DNA of 64,000 bases from Rhizobium sp. R635 (GTDB taxonomy: Bacteria > Pseudomonadota > Alphaproteobacteria > Rhizobiales > Rhizobiaceae), in NCBI RefSeq assembly GCF_002211285.1, contig NZ_LOKX01000001.1, forward strand, positions 62,001 to 126,000, given 5' to 3'. Numbering within the stretch: the stretch's first letter is position 1; the number at the start of each line of letters is the position of its first letter. A model generated the notes under the pieces. It ran no database searches. It was not told the DNA's origin and saw only the letters and a program-made list of their open reading frames with translations. The position numbers and the translations under genes were made by a program. Below are positions 44,299 to 53,111 of this stretch, one piece after another.

Positions 44299-45633
44299 TC
44301 AAGGTCGGCGCAGTGTTGGGTTTGTCCGTAACCTGGGACGCAGTTCCGAGAGCGCGATGACCATGTGCGGCCAGAGAATGAAAGGCGCAAGCATCATACC
44401 TGCCTCGGTCATGGCCCCAAGCATGATGAGGATGATGATGACAATCTCCTTTCGCCTGGCGCCGGATTCGGCAGGATCGGGATCGACGATTGTCATTTTC
44501 CTGAATAGGCGGGTCAGCAAGAACAACGTCCATGCTGTGACGCCGGGAATGCCGATGTTAAGCGCTAGCTCAAGATACGTGTTGTGGGTCGAACGTGCAT
44601 CGAATGTAACCTTGACATATTGCTCCATGACCTCGGGCTGTCGAAACATCGCAAACCCATAACCTGTCACAGGCCGATCCCATATCAATGGCAGTAGCTG
44701 TTCCCAGATATTGGTACGCCCTGAGAAGGTAATGTCTTTGCCGAATGCTTCTGCAACGGCTGAGGCTACTCCCAGATAAACAAAGCTGGCGCCGAAGCCG
44801 ACGATCACGAACAACAGGAAAACGACGAAGGAACGGAAAAGGCGGTTCGGATAGACGTGAATGACACGGACCGCATACAGCATCACGCTGCCGAACATCG
44901 TCAGGACGACAGCTGTCGAGGACTTTGTTGCCACGATCAATGCGAGAAGGCAGAGCATCGCAGCCCAGCGGATGAGGGTACTGTAACGAAGCCGCCCGAG
45001 CTTTTCCGTCGACAGCAGGCAGACAAAGCTGACCGAGCAAAACTGTCCCAACGTGTTCTTATGATAAAAAGCACCTTTGACCATGCCCGCATAGCTGCCA
45101 CGCATGATGGCGAATTGGGGAAAAGCTGCTGTGTAGAGAACGTTGATAAATGCCGCCGCTATGGCGAAACGCCCGAGTATTTTGAATGCTTCGACATTCC
45201 CGTAGCGTGCGCGGTATAGAAGAGGTGGGATGGCTAGAACAATGACCGCAGCCAATCCCTTCAGAGATGCGCCTCTGTCGATTGAGAAAACAATCGATGT
45301 CAGGCAGGAAATGCCAACAACCACGATGAGCGGCGAAATCCTTGAGAAAACCCTCAGGAACTGCCGCTGCTCCAGCAGAAAGTATAAGCCCGACAAAGGG
45401 ATAAGGCTGTAGAGCAGCAGCTTCATCGGGAGTGGGTCGACCGATGCCCCGTCTTCGAAATTTGCTGGAAGGCCGTACCACATGCTCGTGGCCCGCCAAA
45501 GAGCAGCATAAAATGCTATCGTCAGAACAAGCTTTGCCAGGACATCGCGTCTGACGCGCCATCGGGGTACAGACCGCCGATGGTAGCCTGGTGGATAGTA
45601 GTTTCTTGCCGAAGCTGCATCTTCTATCGTCAT
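44299..45633 (-). CDS. O-antigen ligase / Wzy-type polymerase-like membrane protein (ExoQ-like)
   Basis: 444 residues, about 11 membrane helices. The Wzy_C-type periplasmic loop has FSGRTNIWEQLLPLIWDRP, GYGFAMF and STHNTYLELALNIGIPG, which is the O-antigen ligase/polymerase signature (Arg in GRT, His in STHNTYLE). An N-terminal cytosolic stretch of about 30 residues is polar. It probably joins or extends exopolysaccharide or LPS repeats on the periplasmic face. No glycosyltransferase or Wzx gene is near, so it is an isolated surface polysaccharide gene. It converges with the beta-helix gene (63-bp gap). AT content is somewhat above that of neighbours. Confidence 0.85.
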   Translation of the reverse strand: MTIEDAASARNYYPPGYHRRSVPRWRVRRDVLAKLVLTIAFYAALWRATSMWYGLPANFEDGASVDPLPMKLLLYSLIPLSGLYFLLEQRQFLRVFSRISPLIVVVGISCLTSIVFSIDRGASLKGLAAVIVLAIPPLLYRARYGNVEAFKILGRFAIAAAFINVLYTAAFPQFAIMRGSYAGMVKGAFYHKNTLGQFCSVSFVCLLSTEKLGRLRYSTLIRWAAMLCLLALIVATKSSTAVVLTMFGSVMLYAVRVIHVYPNRLFRSFVVFLLFVIVGFGASFVYLGVASAVAEAFGKDITFSGRTNIWEQLLPLIWDRPVTGYGFAMFRQPEVMEQYVKVTFDARSTHNTYLELALNIGIPGVTAWTLFLLTRLFRKMTIVDPDPAESGARRKEIVIIILIMLGAMTEAGMMLAPFILWPHMVIALSELRPRLRTNPTLRRP

Positions 45634-46151
45634 TGAAGGCTCTTATAAATCAATCTGGGAGAAACCCGGCTGCGCGTCATCGAACGAATGGGAGCTTCGA
45701 TCGAGCGGCGCCGAGAATTGATTTTTGCATCCATCGGATTCTGCTTGCTGGGAGTGAATTCATTTGGCCGTTTCGATAACCGTATCACTGGCTTGCAAAC
45801 TGCCCGCTCCGGCGGGCGATACAGCCATGGTGAATTTTTCTAAATGACTTCAACAGCTTATTGTTTCAAGTGGGATGTCTCATCGCCACGCCGGGCGACT
45901 TTAAGCGATCTTACTCCCTGAATCCAGCCGCTAAAGACATTCCATGATGTCGCGCTGGGCGCTCGTTCGTCCATCCGGCACGGAAAACTGTGCCTTAATG
46001 GGTTTTCAATCTATCTTGCTGTCTCGGCTGACGTTCCAAGCGGCTGGAACCACAATGTCACAATTTGTCCAGAATCCCCAATTCTCGGAACCAAAGCCCC
46101 TTTCCCGCCGTTCAATGCCATGTCCAACGGCGTTTGCAGGTGGGAACACTC
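45634..46151. other. Long intergenic region upstream of ku with the EcfG promoter near its right end
   Basis: 518 bp with no supported gene. It is AT-richer on the left. A hairpin GCCCGC-TCCG-GCGGGC lies at 45802-45817. The only clear regulatory signal is the EcfG promoter at 46087-46112. Confidence 0.4.
46087..46112 (+). promoter_or_regulatory. EcfG/RpoE2-type general stress promoter of ku
   Basis: GGAAC at 46087-46091, 17-bp spacer, CGTT at 46109-46112: an exact match to the alphaproteobacterial EcfG consensus. Transcription would start about 6 bp later, giving a leader of about 34 nt to the ku ATG at 46152. Confidence 0.75.
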
Positions 46152-46955
46152 ATGGCGCGTCAGACCTTCTGGAAAGGCTATCTCAAACTCTCGCTCGTCA
46201 CTGCCGCCGTCTCGCTGACGCCGGCGACGACGGAGAGCAACAAGGTCCGTTTCCATGTCCTCAGTCGCCAGACGAAGAACCGCGTCGAAAGCCGCTATGT
46301 CGACAGCGTTACCCACAAGCCGGTGGCCGAGAGAGACCAGGTGAAGGGCTATCCGCGTGGCGAGGACGATTATGTTTTGCTTGAGGACGAGGAGATCGAG
46401 GAGGTCGGGCTCGAAAGCACCCGCACCATCGATATCGACAGTTTCGTGCCGCGCGGCTCGATCGATTGGATCTGGTACGACAAGCCGCATTTTCTCGCGC
46501 CGGAGGATAAGGTCGGTGTGGAAGCCTTCTGCGTCATCCGCGAGGCGATGAAGGCGAACGACGTCGTCGGCATCGCCCGGCTGGTTCTCTATCGCCGCGA
46601 GCGCGCCGTGCTCCTGGAGCCTCAAGGCAAAGGCATCATTCTCTGGACCTTGCGCTATGGCGAGGAGGTGCGCGAGCCGGTGGCCGAACTCGACAGTAAG
46701 ACGGAGATTGACGGCAAGCTGCTGGTCCTGATGAAGCAGCTGGTGAAGGAAGGAACGAAGGATTGGAGCCCGGCCATGGTGCAGGACCCGGTCCAGAAAC
46801 GCCTGAAGTCGATGATCCGCGGCAAGCAGAAGAGCCTGAAGAAATCAGTGCCCGCCAAAAAGCCGGCGCCGGTGAAATCGACCGGCAATGTCATCAACAT
46901 CATGGATGCGCTGAAAAAGAGCCTGGCTGCGGAAGGCGGTCGCAAGCCGCGTTAG
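46152..46955 (+). CDS. ku: Ku-family end-joining protein (copy 1)
   Basis: 267 residues from ATG 46152. It opens ARQTFWKGYLKLSLVTAAVS, the Ku core start, then SLTPATTESNKVRFHVLSRQ, DSVTHKPVAERDQVKGYPRG and VPRGSIDWIWYDKPHFLAP, all in the bacterial Ku beta-barrel. The C-terminus is Lys-rich. Ku forms a ring on broken DNA ends and recruits LigD. This copy is only distantly similar to the copy at 49473. It converges with ligD (5 bp gap) and has an exact EcfG promoter match upstream, so it is probably the stress-induced partner. Confidence 0.95.
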   Translation: MARQTFWKGYLKLSLVTAAVSLTPATTESNKVRFHVLSRQTKNRVESRYVDSVTHKPVAERDQVKGYPRGEDDYVLLEDEEIEEVGLESTRTIDIDSFVPRGSIDWIWYDKPHFLAPEDKVGVEAFCVIREAMKANDVVGIARLVLYRRERAVLLEPQGKGIILWTLRYGEEVREPVAELDSKTEIDGKLLVLMKQLVKEGTKDWSPAMVQDPVQKRLKSMIRGKQKSLKKSVPAKKPAPVKSTGNVINIMDALKKSLAAEGGRKPR

Positions 46956-46960
46956 AACTG

Positions 46961-49471
46961 CTATCGCTTCTTCTTTTCCAATGGTTTGGCGGCCGCGAAA
47001 AATCCATCCCACGGGTCTTTCGGCAATGCGTCGAGCCGCGTCGGCGTGTTGTCCACGGTGAAGTAGGCCGGCCCTATGTCGGCGCTGAGTTCATCCCATT
47101 TGAGCGGCATCGAGACCGCGGCTCCCGGCCTTGCCCGCGTCGAATAGGGAGCGACCGCCGTGTTGCCGCGGCCGTTGCGGAGATAGTCGATGAAGATCCT
47201 CCCCTTGCGCTTGGCCTTGGTCGCCGTGGCGAGATAGCGGTCGGGGTCGTCGGATGACATGCTGTCGGCAAGCCATTTGGCAAAGGCCTTGACCTCCACC
47301 CAACCCGCCTTCGGCGCAAGCGGCGTCACCACATGCAGGCCTTTGCCGCCCGACGTCTTGACGAAAGCGGCGAGGCCTTCGGCCTCCAGCCGTTCCTTCA
47401 GCCCGTAAGCGGCCGTGATGACATCTTCCCATTCCACGTCATCGCCGGGATCGAGGTCCATGGTGATCATGTCGGGCTTTTCCCAATTGTCGGTCGTTGC
47501 ACCCCAGGGGTGGATTTCCAGCACGGCCGATTGCACCAGCGCCACCACGCCGTCGAAATCGGTGATGCGCAGCAGCTTCTCTCCCTGCTTGTCCTTCGGG
47601 TCGATGATCTCGCCGATATGCGGGTTCATGCCCTTCCAGGCATGCTTTTGGAAAAACCGCTGACGGCCGTCGATGCCGTCGGGCAGGCGCAACAGCGCCA
47701 GCGGCCGATTGACGACATAGGGCGCCATGAAGCGCCAGACCTGGGCGTAATAGTTTGCCAGCCCTTCCTTGGTCACACCCTCGTCCGGCCAATAGATGCG
47801 ATCGGGATGGGTGAGGGCCACCGCCGATTTCGGCAGGTCCCGCCGTGTCGTCGTTTCCGTCTCGCGCGTCACGCCCTTCGCCGGCTTGTCCTCGCGCAGG
47901 CCGCGAAAGGCGGCATGGCGAAGATTGCCGTCGGCCGACCAGGCGCGGAATTCCACCTCGCCGACCAGCTGCGGCTTCACGTAGATCAGCCCGCGCCGCT
48001 CCTCGGCCGTGAGCTTGTCGTCAAAGGAGTTGTTGTTTTGCTGAAGCCGCGACAGCCTCTCATGGAGCATCTGCGCCGTTGCCACCGTATATCCGGTTCC
48101 GACGCGGCCGACATGCTTGAGCTCGCCACCTTCATAATAGCCCATGGCCAGCGAGCCGATCGCGTTCTTCATCGATGTCGAGGGCACATAGCCGCCGATG
48201 ACGAATTCCTGCCGATGCGAGCATTTCGATTTGATCCACTCGCCCTTTCGCCCGGAAGTGTATTTACTGTCGCGCTGCTTGGAGATCACGCCTTCGAGGC
48301 TGAGCCGGCAGGCATGGTCGAGCACCAATCCGCCGCTTTCGTTGAAATGCGCGCTATAGCGCAGCTTGCCGTTATCGCCTGGCAGAACGGTTTCGAGCAG
48401 ATGCTTGCGGTCGATGAGTGCGGCGTTCAGAAGGCTGTGGCCGTCGAGATAGAGAAGATCGAAGGCATAAAAGACGAAGCGATCGTAGCGGCCCTCGCTC
48501 AGATCGTGCTGCAGCGCCGAGAAATCCGAAGCGCCGGTATCGCGTTCCACGACGATCTCGCCGTCGATCACCGCCGACTGCACCGGCAGGGAGGCAAGGG
48601 CAACCAGCACGTCCCTGCCGAATTTTGCCGTCCAGTCGAGTCCGCTGCGGGTCAGCATTTTGACATCGCCGTCGTCGATCCTAGCCTGCAGTCGATAGCC
48701 ATCGAACTTGATCTCGTGGATCCAGCGGTCGCCGGCCGGCGGTTTCGGCTTCAGCCTGGCAAGCGCCGGCTCGATGAAATCGGGCATCGCCCCTTTGCGC
48801 GCACCTTTCGGCCAGTCCTGTTTCCGGAGTGCCGGGGCTTTTACTTTCCGCGCCGGTCTTTTGGTCGGAGCCGCCTTGCCGTCCTTCGCGTTGGAATTCC
48901 AGGTCGCATCGGGATTTTCCGCCACCTCTTCGATCTGCCGACCGGTTTTGGCTGATTCCGGCCTCTCGTCGAGAATATCGCCGTCATGGCGTGCCTCGGC
49001 GTCATCCCCCTTGATCAGCAGCCAGTTTTCGCGTTTTTCGCCGGGACGGCCGTGCATGCGCACGAGATGCCAACGGCCTTTCAGCTTCTCGCCGTCGAGT
49101 TCGAATTCCATATGGCCCTTGCAGTAGGCCTTGTGAACGTCCCCATGCGGCGTCCAGGTGCCGCGATCCCAGACGATGACGGTGCCGCCGCCATATTGTC
49201 CCTTGGGGATGATGCCCTCGAAATCGCCATAGGATAATGGGTGATCCTCGACATGTACGGCAAGCCGCTTGTCCTCGGGATTGAGGCTCGGCCCCTTCGT
49301 CACAGCCCAGCTCTTCAGCACGCCGTCCATTTCCAGCCGGAAATCATAGTGCAGCCGGGTCGCATCGTGCTTCTGAATGACGAAGCTGTTGCCGCTGCTG
49401 TGGCCCTTTCGTCCGCGCGGCTCGGGCGTGATCTTGAAATTGCGCTTCGCCTGATAGGTTTCGAGAGCCAT
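46961..49471 (-). CDS. ligD: Multifunctional DNA ligase D (nuclease-ligase-polymerase)
   Basis: 836 residues. Domain order is 3'-phosphoesterase (about 30-170, FVIQKHDATRLHYDFRLEMD, DHPLSYGDFEGIIPKGQYGG), then ATP-dependent ligase (about 230-530, with IHEIKFDGYRLQ carrying the adenylated lysine, SLEGVISKQRDSKY), then the primase-polymerase domain (about 555-830, SALTHPDRIYWPDEGVTKEG, MDLDPGDDVEW and the Asp pair of LDPGDD). The linker around 175-225 is Lys/Ala-rich. It resects, fills and seals ends in Ku-dependent end joining. It begins 1 nt after the stop of the downstream-oriented ku at 49473, so the two are translationally coupled. Confidence 0.97.
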   Translation of the reverse strand: MALETYQAKRNFKITPEPRGRKGHSSGNSFVIQKHDATRLHYDFRLEMDGVLKSWAVTKGPSLNPEDKRLAVHVEDHPLSYGDFEGIIPKGQYGGGTVIVWDRGTWTPHGDVHKAYCKGHMEFELDGEKLKGRWHLVRMHGRPGEKRENWLLIKGDDAEARHDGDILDERPESAKTGRQIEEVAENPDATWNSNAKDGKAAPTKRPARKVKAPALRKQDWPKGARKGAMPDFIEPALARLKPKPPAGDRWIHEIKFDGYRLQARIDDGDVKMLTRSGLDWTAKFGRDVLVALASLPVQSAVIDGEIVVERDTGASDFSALQHDLSEGRYDRFVFYAFDLLYLDGHSLLNAALIDRKHLLETVLPGDNGKLRYSAHFNESGGLVLDHACRLSLEGVISKQRDSKYTSGRKGEWIKSKCSHRQEFVIGGYVPSTSMKNAIGSLAMGYYEGGELKHVGRVGTGYTVATAQMLHERLSRLQQNNNSFDDKLTAEERRGLIYVKPQLVGEVEFRAWSADGNLRHAAFRGLREDKPAKGVTRETETTTRRDLPKSAVALTHPDRIYWPDEGVTKEGLANYYAQVWRFMAPYVVNRPLALLRLPDGIDGRQRFFQKHAWKGMNPHIGEIIDPKDKQGEKLLRITDFDGVVALVQSAVLEIHPWGATTDNWEKPDMITMDLDPGDDVEWEDVITAAYGLKERLEAEGLAAFVKTSGGKGLHVVTPLAPKAGWVEVKAFAKWLADSMSSDDPDRYLATATKAKRKGRIFIDYLRNGRGNTAVAPYSTRARPGAAVSMPLKWDELSADIGPAYFTVDNTPTRLDALPKDPWDGFFAAAKPLEKKKR

Positions 49472-49472
49472 C

Positions 49473-50312
49473 TCAGCTTGCCTTCTTCCTGCCGCTGTCG
49501 CTGCGCCCTGGCGCCTTCTTCCTTGCAGGCGGCTTGCCGCTCATCTTCGCGCTTTGTCGCAGTGCCTCCATGAGGTCGACGACCTTGCGTTCCGGTGGCG
49601 CTTTTTTCTTCGGCGGTGCGCGGCCCTCGATCTTGGCTTTGACAAGCTCGACGAGAGCGGCCTCGTAACGGTCCTCGTATTTGCTCGGATCGAAGCTGCC
49701 GTGCTTGGTCTCGATGATATGGCCCGCGAGTTCGAGCATTTCCTTATCGAACTTGATGTCGGGGATATCCTTGAAGACGCTGTCGGCCGAACGAACTTCG
49801 TAATCGAAATTCAGCATCGTCGCGACGATATAGTCGTCATGGGGACGGATGAGCAGCGTCCGGTTGCGCCGGAAAAGCACGGCTTCGGCGAGTGCCACGA
49901 CTTTGCCGTCGCGCATGCCCCGGCCGATCAGCGCCAGTGCTTCTTCATCATGGGGGTCGGCGGGCGCGAGGTAGTAGGGGCGGTCGAAGTAAAGCTTGTC
50001 GACGGCGTCGCAACCGATGAAGGCTTTGACATCCAGCACCTTGTCGCTTTGCGGCATGATTTTGGCAATCTCGTCGCCCTCGATGACGATGTAATCGCCA
50101 TTCTCCATCCGGTAGCCCTTGACCTGATCGTCCCGATCGACCGGTTTGCCCGTCTCGCTGTCGATGAATTGCCGTTCGACCCGGTGCCCGGTCCTGCGGT
50201 TGATGATGTTGAAGGAGACGCGGTCGGAGGAGGAAATGGCCGTGTAGAGCCCGACGGCGCAGGCCAAGTCGCCCACTTTCAGATGACCTTTCCAGCTTGC
50301 CCGCGCGGCCAT
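49473..50312 (-). CDS. ku: Ku-family end-joining protein (copy 2), operon with ligD
   Basis: 279 residues. It opens ARASWKGHLKVGDLACAVGL, with TAISSSDRVSFNIINRRTG, FIDSETGKPVDRDDQVKGY and VDKLYFDRPYYLAPADPHDE, the Ku core. The tail (from about residue 225) is Lys/Pro-rich (PPKKKAPPERKVVDLMEALR) and should contact DNA or LigD. It ends 1 nt before ligD on the same strand and so is its likely default partner. Its sequence is clearly different from that of the ku copy at 46152, which argues for an ancient duplication or separate origins and possible heterodimers. Confidence 0.95.
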   Translation of the reverse strand: MAARASWKGHLKVGDLACAVGLYTAISSSDRVSFNIINRRTGHRVERQFIDSETGKPVDRDDQVKGYRMENGDYIVIEGDEIAKIMPQSDKVLDVKAFIGCDAVDKLYFDRPYYLAPADPHDEEALALIGRGMRDGKVVALAEAVLFRRNRTLLIRPHDDYIVATMLNFDYEVRSADSVFKDIPDIKFDKEMLELAGHIIETKHGSFDPSKYEDRYEAALVELVKAKIEGRAPPKKKAPPERKVVDLMEALRQSAKMSGKPPARKKAPGRSDSGRKKAS

Positions 50313-50330
50313 TCCATCCTCCGTCGCAAA

Positions 50331-50561
50331 TCAGAGCCGACTGTTGCTCTTGTCGGTTTCGAGTTCTTGAAATGCCCAGCCGCCATCGGGTGAGGGATAG
50401 GCGAGCAGCGCATCGCCATCGCCGATTTTCTGGCGTGATGCGGCGTGCTTGGCGTGGACGATCGCCTCGTCCGCAGTGGCATAGGTTTCGGAAAGCGTGT
50501 TGCCGAGCTTGTAGGCCCAGCCATTGTCATGCGGCACGACCTGATAGGTGATATCGGCCAT
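50331..50561 (-). CDS. DUF2188 family small protein
   Basis: 76 residues. The start ITYQVVPHDNGWAYKLGN and YATADEAIVHAKHAASRQ match DUF2188, whose members read VVPH..GW....A...T..EAI..A. It is a small alpha/beta soluble protein of unknown function, often beside stress or DNA repair genes. GGAGA is 7 nt before ATG 50561. The gene sits 18 bp upstream of ku (49473) on the same strand and could be the first gene of the ku-ligD transcript. Confidence 0.8.
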   Translation of the reverse strand: MADITYQVVPHDNGWAYKLGNTLSETYATADEAIVHAKHAASRQKIGDGDALLAYPSPDGGWAFQELETDKSNSRL

Positions 50562-50592
50562 TTCGGATCTCCTCTCTTAATTCAACAATGGA

Positions 50593-50639
50593 AGCACGAT
50601 GTCGTCCGAAAGCCGCTCACACTTTTCGGCATCATGCTC
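50593..50639. repeat. Half copy of a RIME-type palindrome
   Basis: Arms AGCACGATG / CATCATGCT with an inner CCGAAA / TTTCGG match the right palindrome of the 15916-16025 element at almost every position. Only one half is present. It overlaps the stop of the gene at 50639-50899. Confidence 0.7.
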
Positions 50640-50899
50640 TAGTTCCGATTTGGCTTGCGACTTTCGTCGAGCGCGATGATCTTCTCGAGCGATGCGATGT
50701 CCTCGCTGGTGACGACGGGGACGGGATCGGCGGCGATCGCCTCCAGCACCTCCTGAGAGATTGCGCCGTTGCGGATTGCCCATTCCAGCGTCTCGCGCGT
50801 TTCCCGCTCGGCCTTCAGCTGTGCATAGAGCGCGACGATCAGCCGATCGCGGGCATCCATGCCCCGGCCCCGGCGATCCATGCTGCGGGCGTGCGCCAT
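50639..50899 (-). CDS. Small hypothetical protein upstream of the ku-ligD cluster
   Basis: 86 residues with basic start (MAHARSMDRRGRGMDARDRL), a central helical region and no membrane helix. The segment AIRNGAISQEVLEAIAADP looks like a short helical module, but no family is recognised. The start at 50899 has a moderately good SD (AGGTGGA). Its stop codon lies inside the palindromic repeat at 50593-50639, which suggests that the repeat supplied the current 3' end. Confidence is moderate because it could be a chance frame. Confidence 0.5.
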   Translation of the reverse strand: MAHARSMDRRGRGMDARDRLIVALYAQLKAERETRETLEWAIRNGAISQEVLEAIAADPVPVVTSEDIASLEKIIALDESRKPNRN

Positions 50900-51043
50900 C
50901 GCAATCCACCTTTGTCACTGATTTCGTTCAGGTGTAATCAACTGATGAAGGATCGAAAGGTTCCGTCGCCGATGGGCTGCCGGCACCGTTGCGGGGCAGG
51001 GCGGAAATCATTATCCGAAGGTCTGTTGTCAGAGGATTTCATC

Positions 51044-51487
51044 ATGGCCGATCTCAAGGCTCGTCCCCGTCCGACCGGCGCCACCGCCGTTCTCGGCCGT
51101 GTGGGCTTTCCGCATGTCACGTCCACCACCAAAGGCGAGATCGATATCGTCACCGCGCCCTCGCAGCCGGGTTTCAGCCCGCTCGATCTGCTCTATGCCT
51201 CGCTTTCGGCCTGCCTCGTGCTCAGCGCCCGCATTGCCGCCAGCCAGATGGGCGTTCTGGACAGGATCAGCAGGATCACGGCCGATGTCACCGGTGAAAA
51301 GGCAGCGGAAGGCCCCTCGCGCGTCGCAAAGTTCAACATCGCCTTTTCGATCGAGGGCGATATCGACGATGAAACGCGTGGCAAAATCGTCCATGCGGCA
51401 GAGGATGAGATCTGCACGGTGAGCAACACGATCCGCGGCAATCCCGATTTTTCCACGACGATATCGGGCAAGGCAGACTCTACATAA
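51044..51487 (+). CDS. OsmC-family peroxidase-like protein
   Basis: 147 residues from ATG 51044, with AGAGGA 7 nt upstream. The OsmC pattern is SPLDLLYASLSACLVLSARI (first redox Cys, about residue 58) and HAAEDEICTVSNTIRGNPD (second Cys, about 126), the two-cysteine arrangement of organic-hydroperoxide reductases of the OsmC/Ohr superfamily. It likely reduces peroxides with dithiol reductants. No OhrR regulator gene is adjacent. It lies 144 bp downstream of a divergent small gene and 85 bp upstream of the FAD-dependent gene; no shared promoter could be defined. Confidence 0.85.
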   Translation: MADLKARPRPTGATAVLGRVGFPHVTSTTKGEIDIVTAPSQPGFSPLDLLYASLSACLVLSARIAASQMGVLDRISRITADVTGEKAAEGPSRVAKFNIAFSIEGDIDDETRGKIVHAAEDEICTVSNTIRGNPDFSTTISGKADST

Positions 51488-51572
51488 TAATTATAGACAA
51501 TTGCGGCCGGAGGATTGCGCGACCAATGCCCGGCTTCTATGCTCGGCCATCGAAAGCGATGATCCGGCCACC

Positions 51573-53009
51573 ATGCAGCCCAAGCCAGTTCCGAAGTCTC
51601 AGCAGCCTGTCGTCGCCATCATCGGCGGTGGCGTTTCGGGCGCCGGCGTTGCCTATCATCTCGCCAGGGCAGATTGCGGCGGACGTCCCGTCATCGTGGT
51701 CTTCGAGCCGCGGGCCGAGCTCGGCCGGGGCCTCGCCTATGACACGGCCGATCCGGCCCACCGCATCAATGTCCCCGCCGCCAAGATGAGTCTGCAGCCC
51801 GGCGACATAGGCGAATTCCAGGCCTGGATCGAAGCGCGCGACGCCGTCGCCGACGATCCCGATGCGAAACGGCCCGATGGCATGCTTTTCCCCCGGCGCC
51901 GGCTCTTCGGCGAATATGTCGCCTCCCTGCTGAAGCCGCTGTTGGACGACGGCGCCGTGCGTCATCGCCGTGCTGCGGTGACGGCGGTCGAGCGCCGTGG
52001 CGGCCGCTGGTCGATCCGGGATGACAAAGGCGGCGTGACGGAGGCCGATATCGTCGCGATCGCCACCAGCCATCCGCCGCCGGCAGCTCCTGGCCGGCTC
52101 GCAGCAAGGCTTGCGGCCCATCCGCGGTTCGTCGCCGATACCACCAAACCGGGCGCGCTCGAGGTGATCCGCCGGCATGACCGGGTGCTCGTCATCGGCA
52201 ACGGCCTGACGGCTGCCGACGTCATTGCCTCGCTGGCGCAGCGTGGGCACGACGGCCCAATTGCCGCGATCTCGCGGCGCGGCCTGCGTTCGCGCGGCCA
52301 CGCGCCAGTGCCGCAGCAGCTTTTCGGCGATTTCGTCTCCGATGCCTCTCATTCCGCCGTCTCGCTGCTCGCGGTCATCCGCGTGGCGATAGACGCGGCG
52401 AAGATGCAGGGCATAAGCTGGCACGGCGTAATCGACCAGGTCAGGGCGCAGGGGCATGATCTTTGGCAGGCGCTGCCGATTACAGAACGATGCCGTCTCG
52501 TCCGCCATCTGCGTCCCTATTGGGATGTGCACCGGTTCCGCATTGCGCCGCAGGTCGAGGCCGTGCTCGATGCAGCGGTAGCCGCGGGTCGGCTCGAGAT
52601 CCTTGCCGGTTCGCTCGCCGATGCACGTATGGAAGGCGAGCTCATCCTTTGCACCCTCCAGCCGCGACATCAGCGTCATCAGTTGGAGCGAAGCTATGAC
52701 GCCGTCGTCGTCACCACCGGCCCGGCGCATGGCGGCATTCTCGAAACCCAGCCTTGGCTTGCGGCTCTTGCGTCAAACGGCCACCTGGCGCTCGATCCCA
52801 CGGGCCTCGGTCTTGCCTGCACCGAGCGGTCGGAAGCGATCGGCTCGTCCGGGACGGCCGACCCGTCGCTGTTGATCTCCGGTCCCCTGGCGCGCGGCAC
52901 GTTCGGCGAGTTGATGGGGCTGCCGCAGGTGACGGAACATGCCTTCTTCGTTGCTAGCGAGATCGCCGCGAAGCTGCGGGTGGATGCGCCAAATCCGCAT
53001 CCCGCCTGA
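51573..53009 (+). CDS. FAD/NAD(P)-binding oxidoreductase
   Basis: 478 residues from ATG 51573. The N-terminal dinucleotide motif is VVAIIGGGVSGAGVAYHLA (about 13-31), then ELGRGLAYDTADPAHRINVP and a second GNGLTAADVIASLA (about 210-223), which identify the FAD-NAD(P)-binding (NAD_binding_9) family. The C-terminus has VVTTGPAHGG and LLISGPLARGTFGELMGLPQ. Such proteins occur in siderophore, hydroxylase or unknown roles, and the substrate here is unclear. No SD was found for 51573; an earlier TTG at 51501 is possible. EamA transporter follows by 102 bp in the same direction. Confidence 0.8.
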   Translation: MQPKPVPKSQQPVVAIIGGGVSGAGVAYHLARADCGGRPVIVVFEPRAELGRGLAYDTADPAHRINVPAAKMSLQPGDIGEFQAWIEARDAVADDPDAKRPDGMLFPRRRLFGEYVASLLKPLLDDGAVRHRRAAVTAVERRGGRWSIRDDKGGVTEADIVAIATSHPPPAAPGRLAARLAAHPRFVADTTKPGALEVIRRHDRVLVIGNGLTAADVIASLAQRGHDGPIAAISRRGLRSRGHAPVPQQLFGDFVSDASHSAVSLLAVIRVAIDAAKMQGISWHGVIDQVRAQGHDLWQALPITERCRLVRHLRPYWDVHRFRIAPQVEAVLDAAVAAGRLEILAGSLADARMEGELILCTLQPRHQRHQLERSYDAVVVTTGPAHGGILETQPWLAALASNGHLALDPTGLGLACTERSEAIGSSGTADPSLLISGPLARGTFGELMGLPQVTEHAFFVASEIAAKLRVDAPNPHPA

Positions 53010-53111
53010 TTTCTCAATCCGAATGTCGTTCTCCGGCTGTCGGGCGTGATTGACTTCTGATAATCACTCGGCGGCCAGCATCCCGCTTCGGCCGAGCAAA
53101 ATATCGAAATC

